Assembly: GCF_041903755.1 (NCBI RefSeq) | Contig: NZ_JBBWVE010000006.1 | Coordinates: 1-64,000, forward strand | Origin: Thiocapsa roseilacustris | GTDB lineage: Bacteria > Pseudomonadota > Gammaproteobacteria > Chromatiales > Chromatiaceae | Direction of reading: 5' to 3' | DNA length: 64,000 nucleotides | Shown: one piece after another, positions 60,033-64,000 of the stretch | Layout: each line of letters begins with the position of its first letter | Numbering within the stretch: the first letter of the stretch is position 1 | Program-made: the position numbers and the translations under genes | The notes under the pieces: model-generated | What the model was told of the DNA's origin: nothing | What the model saw: only the letters and a program-made list of their open reading frames with translations | Databases searched by the model: none

Positions 60033-60620
60033 ATGAGTACTCATCAAGCGCAGATGCCGCTCTGTCAGAGGGCCTTTTCCCAGCTCCTGATCATCGACGC
60101 CCAAGAGCGTCTGGCACATGCAATGCCTGCCGACGAGCTGGGCCTGGTCGTCGGGAACATCAATCGGCTGGTATCGGCCGCCAAGATCCTCGGGATCCCG
60201 ATCATCGCGACTCAGCACAACTCAAAAGGTCTCGGTCCGGTCATGGCGAGCATCCGCGAGAACCTGCCCGAGGGCGCGGATCCGACCGAGAAGACCGCCT
60301 TTTCCTGCTGCACCGCGCCTGGGTTCGAGCGCAATATCTCCGCCCATCCGGACCGGCGCCAGTTGATCGTCGTGGGCATGGAGGCGCACATCTGTATCGT
60401 CCAGACCGTCTCCGGCCTCCAGCGCTGGGGGTACCAGGTGTTTGTTCCGGCCGATGCCATCATCTCGCGGAAATCCGTGTTCAAACAGAATGTACTGGAT
60501 CGCATGCGCCATGCCGGGACCCAAGTCGTCTGCACCGAGTCGGTCGGCTTCGAGTGGCTCGGGGATTCGACCGACGTCCAGTTCCGGGAGCTTTTGTCGC
60601 TGTTCAAGGCTGAGGATTGA
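60033..60620 (+). CDS. isochorismatase-like cysteine hydrolase
   Basis: The 195-residue hydrolase has the catalytic triad of the family: Asp in 'LLIIDAQERLAHAM', Lys in 'PTEKTAFSCC' and Cys in 'VVGMEAHICIVQTVSGL', with the cis-peptide 'GMEAH'. Members hydrolyse isochorismate, nicotinamide, ureidoacrylate or unknown amides; this one resembles the YcaC-like or generic group. The substrate is unknown. It is convergent with waaA. Confidence 0.85.
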   Translation: MSTHQAQMPLCQRAFSQLLIIDAQERLAHAMPADELGLVVGNINRLVSAAKILGIPIIATQHNSKGLGPVMASIRENLPEGADPTEKTAFSCCTAPGFERNISAHPDRRQLIVVGMEAHICIVQTVSGLQRWGYQVFVPADAIISRKSVFKQNVLDRMRHAGTQVVCTESVGFEWLGDSTDVQFRELLSLFKAED

Positions 60621-60644
60621 TGCGCCTGGGCGGCCGATCACGGG

Positions 60645-61943
60645 TCATTCCCGCGGCCCGAACGTCGCTCGCCCTCGCGTCTTCGGCAAGCGGGTCTCGA
60701 TCAGGGTCATCAGCCGATCGAGTGCGCCGCGATTGGCCGCGACGACGCGACGGCCGTTCTCGCCGATGCGTGCCCGCTCGGTGGCGTCGCTCAGCCAGGA
60801 GATCATGAGTCGCGCCAGCGCTTCGGTGTCGGCGATCTCCACTGCGCCTTCTTCGGCGCACAGCAGCTCCGTGATGGCCGCAAAGTTGAAGTGGTGCGGG
60901 CCGATGGCGACGGGAACGCCCGCCGCTGCCGCCTCCAGGAGGTTGTGACCGCCGGTCGGCACCAGGCTGCCGCCGATGAAGGCCGCGTCGGCCGCGGCGA
61001 GAAAGACCGGAAGCTCCCCCATGGTGTCGCCGAGAAACACCGCCGTGCTTGGTGTGCATGGCTCTTGGCGGCTGCGACGGGCGAGCGTCACACCCTGCCG
61101 TGCCACCAGCTCGGCGACGCGATCGAAACGCTCCGGATGGCGCGGAACCAGCACCAGCAGGGCCTCGGGCAACACTGCACGAATGCGTTGGTGAGCCGCG
61201 AGGAGCGGTCCGTCTTCCCCCTCATGGGTGCTGGCCGCGACCCACACCGGGCGTTGCCCGCCCCACTCGCGTCGCATGGCTTCGGATTCATCGAGCAGGC
61301 TCGCCGGTTGTCGAATGTCGAACTTAATGCTGCCCGTGATCTGGACCCGCTCGGGATCGGCCCCCAGTGCGATGAATCGCCGGGCGTCCGGCTCCGCTTG
61401 GGCGGCGATCAGGTCGAAGCCCTGCAGTGTCTCCCGTGTGAGTTGCGCGACCCGTCGATAGCCCTGCGCGGATCGTTCCGAGAGCCGGGCGTTCGCCAGG
61501 ATCACCGGGATGCCGCGTTCCGCGCAGGCCGCCAGGGTGTTGGGCCAGATCTCGGTCTCCATGACGATCAGCAGCGCCGGGGTCGTTCGGTCCAGAAAGC
61601 GATCGAGGATTCCGGGAAGATCGTAGGGGGTGTAGCGATGGGCCACGCTGTCGCCGAGGCGCTCGCGCAGCCGCTCGGCGCCCGTCGGTGTCGTGGTCGT
61701 CACCAGGATGGACAGTGGCGGGTCAATGTCGAGCAGGCGCCGAATCAGAGGCTCCGCGGCCTGGACCTCGCCGACCGAGACGGCATGGATCCAGATCTGT
61801 GTCGCGGGCGCTGCGGGACCGAGACCCAGACGTTCGCCGACACGGCGGCGATACGCCGGGGATTTCAAACTGCGCCAGTAGAGACGCAGCAGCGCAAACG
61901 GCAGCAGGATACTCAGGAGGAGCGCGTAGAGGGATCGTGTCAT
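60645..61943 (-). CDS. waaA: 3-deoxy-D-manno-octulosonic acid (Kdo) transferase
   Basis: The 432-residue GT30 enzyme has an N-terminal membrane anchor ('LYALLLSILLPFALLRLYW') and the WaaA blocks 'IWIHAVSVGEVQAAEPLIR', 'VTTTTPTGAERLRERLGD', 'LIVMETEIWPNTLAACAERGIPVILANARLSERS' and 'FIGGSLVPTGGHNLLEAAAAGVPVAIGPHHFNF'. It transfers Kdo from CMP-Kdo to lipid A precursor at the inner membrane. It lies 54 bp downstream of hldE on the same strand, so the two form an LPS inner-core pair. Confidence 0.95.
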   Translation of the reverse strand: MTRSLYALLLSILLPFALLRLYWRSLKSPAYRRRVGERLGLGPAAPATQIWIHAVSVGEVQAAEPLIRRLLDIDPPLSILVTTTTPTGAERLRERLGDSVAHRYTPYDLPGILDRFLDRTTPALLIVMETEIWPNTLAACAERGIPVILANARLSERSAQGYRRVAQLTRETLQGFDLIAAQAEPDARRFIALGADPERVQITGSIKFDIRQPASLLDESEAMRREWGGQRPVWVAASTHEGEDGPLLAAHQRIRAVLPEALLVLVPRHPERFDRVAELVARQGVTLARRSRQEPCTPSTAVFLGDTMGELPVFLAAADAAFIGGSLVPTGGHNLLEAAAAGVPVAIGPHHFNFAAITELLCAEEGAVEIADTEALARLMISWLSDATERARIGENGRRVVAANRGALDRLMTLIETRLPKTRGRATFGPRE

Positions 61944-61997
61944 CGTCCGGGGACGGCTCTCTAGGCGTTCGAAATCGGGCGGTGCAGTGACATGGAT

Positions 61998-63440
61998 TCA
62001 GCGGCTCGGGTTCGTGCCCCGGATCGCGCCGAGGATCCGTGTGGTGGAGCGCCCTGGCAGCAGGTCGAGGACGCGCACCTCGCCGCCGTTTGCGCGGACG
62101 CAGTCCGCCCCGGCGATCTCGGCCGGCCGGTAGTCCCCTCCCTTGACCAGCAGATCAGGCTTGACCCGGCAGATGAGTGCCTCGGGCGTATCCTCGGAGA
62201 AGGCGCAGACCCAGTCGACCGAGGCGAGACCGGCGAGCACGGCCATGCGCTGCTCGATGCCGTTGATCGGTCGCTCCGGACCCTTCAGGCGGCTCACCGA
62301 GGCATCGTCGTTGACCGCCACGATCAGCCGATCGCCAAGCCGCTTGGCCTGCTGCAGGTAGGCGACATGGCCCTCGTGCAGGATGTCGAAGCAGCCGTTG
62401 GTCATGACGATCCGCTCGCCGGCCGCGCGCGCGGTCTCGACCGCGTCGACCAATGCAGGCTGGTCCAGCACCGTGTGCCATTCGCTGCCCCGATAGGCGT
62501 GCTCCAACTCCCGCGCGGCGACCGTCGCGGTGCCCAGTTTGCCGACCGCGAGACCGGCTGAGCAGTTGGCCAGTGCGCAGGCCTCGTCGAGTGCGACGCC
62601 CGCGCCCAGTGCGGCGGCCAAGGTCGCAATCACGGTGTCGCCGGCACCGGTCACGTCGAAGACCTCGCGAGCCCGTGTAGGCAGGTGCAGCGCTTCGGCA
62701 TCCGGGCGCAGCAGCAGCATGCCGCGCTCGCCCAGAGTGATCAGCATGGCCTCCAAGTCGAGCTCGGCACGCAGCTGCTGGCCCCGCTCGATCAGCGCGA
62801 CATCGTCGGCGCAGACACCGACGATCGCTTCCAGCTCGGTCCGATTCGGGGTCAGGAGTGTGGCGCCGCGGTAGCGCGTGAAATCCAGTCCCTTGGGGTC
62901 CACGAGCACGGGTTTGCCGCCGTTCAGCGCCAGTGCGATGAGACGCTGCGGGTCCGCCAGCGTCCCCTTGGCGTAGTCCGAAAGGACCAGGAGGTCGCTG
63001 GCATCGAGCGCCTCCGCGACCAGCGTCGGCAGCGGGTCGTCGCCGAGCGGCGTCAAGGGCGCCTCGAAATCCAATCGGATCAGTTGTTGATGCTGGCTCA
63101 AGACCCGCAGCTTGGTGACGGTGGGCACATCCGCGCGTCTGTGCAGCCGGGTGCGGATGCCCTGCATACCGAGTCGTGCGGCCAGCACATCGGCCGCTTC
63201 GTCGTCGCCCGTCACGCCCGTCAGGGTGACATGGCAGCCCAGCGCGGCTAGATTCAGCGCCACGTTCGCCGCACCGCCCGGGCGGTCTTCCACCCGCGCG
63301 ACGTGCACCACCGGCACCGGGGCCTCGGGCGAGATCCGACGGGTCGCGCCGCTCCAATAGCGGTCGAGCATCAGGTCGCCGGCCACCAGGATACGGGCGC
63401 GAGAAAAATCCGGGAAAGGATGAGTCGAAGTCGGGGGCAA
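61998..63440 (-). CDS. hldE: bifunctional heptose-7-phosphate kinase / heptose-1-phosphate adenylyltransferase
   Basis: The 480-residue protein has an N-terminal ribokinase-like domain ('ILVAGDLMLDRYWSGATRRISPEAPVPVV', 'PGGAANVALNLAALG', 'VFDVTGAGDTVIATLAAAL') and a C-terminal nucleotidyltransferase domain ('RIVMTNGCFDILHEGHVAYLQQAKRLGDRLIVAVNDD'). It makes ADP-heptose for the LPS inner core. The frame starts with TTG at 63440, with GGAG about 7 nt upstream and no suitable ATG before the kinase core, so TTG is the probable start codon. It is followed by waaA. Confidence 0.95.
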   Translation of the reverse strand: MPPTSTHPFPDFSRARILVAGDLMLDRYWSGATRRISPEAPVPVVHVARVEDRPGGAANVALNLAALGCHVTLTGVTGDDEAADVLAARLGMQGIRTRLHRRADVPTVTKLRVLSQHQQLIRLDFEAPLTPLGDDPLPTLVAEALDASDLLVLSDYAKGTLADPQRLIALALNGGKPVLVDPKGLDFTRYRGATLLTPNRTELEAIVGVCADDVALIERGQQLRAELDLEAMLITLGERGMLLLRPDAEALHLPTRAREVFDVTGAGDTVIATLAAALGAGVALDEACALANCSAGLAVGKLGTATVAARELEHAYRGSEWHTVLDQPALVDAVETARAAGERIVMTNGCFDILHEGHVAYLQQAKRLGDRLIVAVNDDASVSRLKGPERPINGIEQRMAVLAGLASVDWVCAFSEDTPEALICRVKPDLLVKGGDYRPAEIAGADCVRANGGEVRVLDLLPGRSTTRILGAIRGTNPSR

Positions 63441-63507
63441 GATGGGCTCCAGGCGAGGTGACGCGACGAGTCTAGCCGGAAGACCCGGAAGTTTCGAGAA
63501 AGGCTTG

Positions 63508-63659
63508 GTGGAGCAGTGCAGAGATTCCGAGACCCTCCGAGATCATTCTTCGTTGCCGCTGTCGTTGTCGTAGTCGTGGCCGCCGTCGTATCGATGGTCG
63601 ATGACGACAACGACAACGACAACGACAACGAACGGTCTCGACACATCTGCCGTGCTGCA
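63508..63659 (-). repeat. R3 element (GTTGTC inverted repeat), copy 3
   Basis: It begins GTGGAGCAGTGCAGAGATTC and ends CACATCTGCCGTGCTGCA, the reverse complement of the ends of the copy at 36746-36867. The centre has CGCTGTCGTTGTCGTAG on one side and five GACAAC units on the other; the unit number differs from the other copy. Confidence 0.8.
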
Positions 63660-63714
63660 TCAGCGCGTGGAGAGTGGAGAGTAGGCGCCGAGGTCTTCCC
63701 CTCGAGACTCACAC

Positions 63715-63804
63715 CACTCACTCCTCACTCCTCACTCCTCTCTCCTCTCTCCTCTCTCCTCTCTCCTCACTCCTCTCTCCTCTCTCCTCACTCCTCACTC
63801 CTCC
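63715..63804 (+). repeat. CTCCTCA/CTCCTCT heptamer array
   Basis: About a dozen heptamers of the form CTCCTCT or CTCCTCA run head to tail. The strand is purine/pyrimidine biased and lies upstream of the gene at 63858, so copy-number change could affect its promoter spacing. Confidence 0.85.
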
Positions 63805-63857
63805 TTTTGGGTTTATGCTTTCACGAGGCAACCGGACTTCGTTGGAGGGTCATCGTC

Positions 63858-64000
63858 ATGGGACAAGCCGCGCTCAAGCAAGAGGTCGACACACTGCGGG
63901 AGTACATGAAGGAGCTGAGCTACCAGGCCATGCGCACCGAGATGTCGCTGGCCCGTCTGTCCGAGGAGATGCTTGAGTTCAAGGACGAGATGCGCGAATT
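63858..64000 (+). CDS. hypothetical coiled-coil protein, 5' part only
   Basis: The visible 47 residues ('MGQAALKQEVDTLREYMKEL' onward to 'EMLEFKDEMREF') are strongly helical with heptad spacing and many Glu, Met and Lys residues. The gene runs off the window. GGAGGG lies at 63844-63849, 9 nt before the ATG. Proteins of this appearance often precede a DUF3782 or PD-(D/E)XK-like domain, but that part is not visible, so no function is assigned. Confidence 0.6.
   Translation, partial: MGQAALKQEVDTLREYMKELSYQAMRTEMSLARLSEEMLEFKDEMRE

Larger units (their letters stand above)
63441..63857. other. intergenic region with R3 and a CT-rich tandem repeat
   Basis: A 417-bp divergent gap. It holds the R3 element (63508-63659) and a CTCCTCA/CTCCTCT array (63715-63804), which ends about 53 bp before the start of the last gene. 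I see no gene within it. Confidence 0.65.

Overview
The window looks like chromosomal DNA from a GC-rich gammaproteobacterium, most probably a purple sulfur bacterium of the Chromatiaceae. This is an inference from gene families and order (his genes followed by tatABC, an NtrC/sigma-54-type urea transporter promoter, a CysB-type regulator, an Mrp antiporter, LPS core genes) and from the dense intergenic repeats. No 16S rRNA or photosynthesis gene is present to confirm it.

Layout. (1) 1-11113 is an accessory block that ends at the 3' side of a tRNA-Phe gene on the minus strand. It holds a truncated C39-like peptidase gene, a small unknown gene, an ImmA/IrrE-type metallopeptidase, and one tight six-gene operon (2322-10761): a beta-type DNA methyltransferase, a DUF4258/DUF2283 toxin-antitoxin-like pair, a type III Res-like helicase-nuclease, a HipA-like kinase and a DUF3037 protein. 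This operon is the best candidate for an uncharacterised defence system. None of the dispersed repeats found elsewhere in the window was seen in this block. (2) 11389-14827: gatCAB, making Gln-tRNA(Gln)/Asn-tRNA(Asn) by transamidation. (3) 14996-18699: an EamA transporter, a GtrB/GtrA-like glycosyl transfer pair and pyrD. (4) 18998-23744: hisB-hisA-hisI-hisE-tatA-tatB-tatC. hisH and hisF are absent from the positions where they are usually found. (5) 24675-26672: a CysB-like regulator, an XRE regulator and a periplasmic Cache protein. (6) 26955-33601: the urea ABC transporter urtABCDE, with a DUF29 gene inserted before urtE and a recognisable NtrC/sigma-54 promoter. (7) 33983-38840: thioesterase, MlaC-like protein, fatty-acid desaturase and a solitary hydantoinase A. 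(8) 38910-44966: an Mrp/Mnh-type multisubunit Na+/H+ antiporter with fused A and B subunits. (9) 45063-49053: two damaged cyclic-di-GMP signalling genes, one gutted and one stopped by a single amber codon. (10) 49262-64000: purK-purE, a Uma2 stub, a SIR2-like protein, a DEAD-box RNA helicase, a VapBC-like pair, an ABC1 kinase, an NAD(P)-binding protein, an isoaspartyl methyltransferase homologue, a rhodanese, a cysteine hydrolase, waaA, hldE and the start of a coiled-coil protein.

Intergenic DNA from 13 kb onward is packed with dispersed elements. R1 is a ~140-bp MITE-like element with terminal inverted repeats built around GTAGGTTGTGC. R2 is an ~86-bp stem-loop with perfect 12-13-bp arms whose outer sequence varies between copies while staying paired, often occurring as two hairpins around an AT-rich spacer. 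R3 is built on GTTGTC inverted repeats. R4 is built on CGGAGACACGGAGA runs. Many short open frames in these regions arise from the repeats and are not genes.
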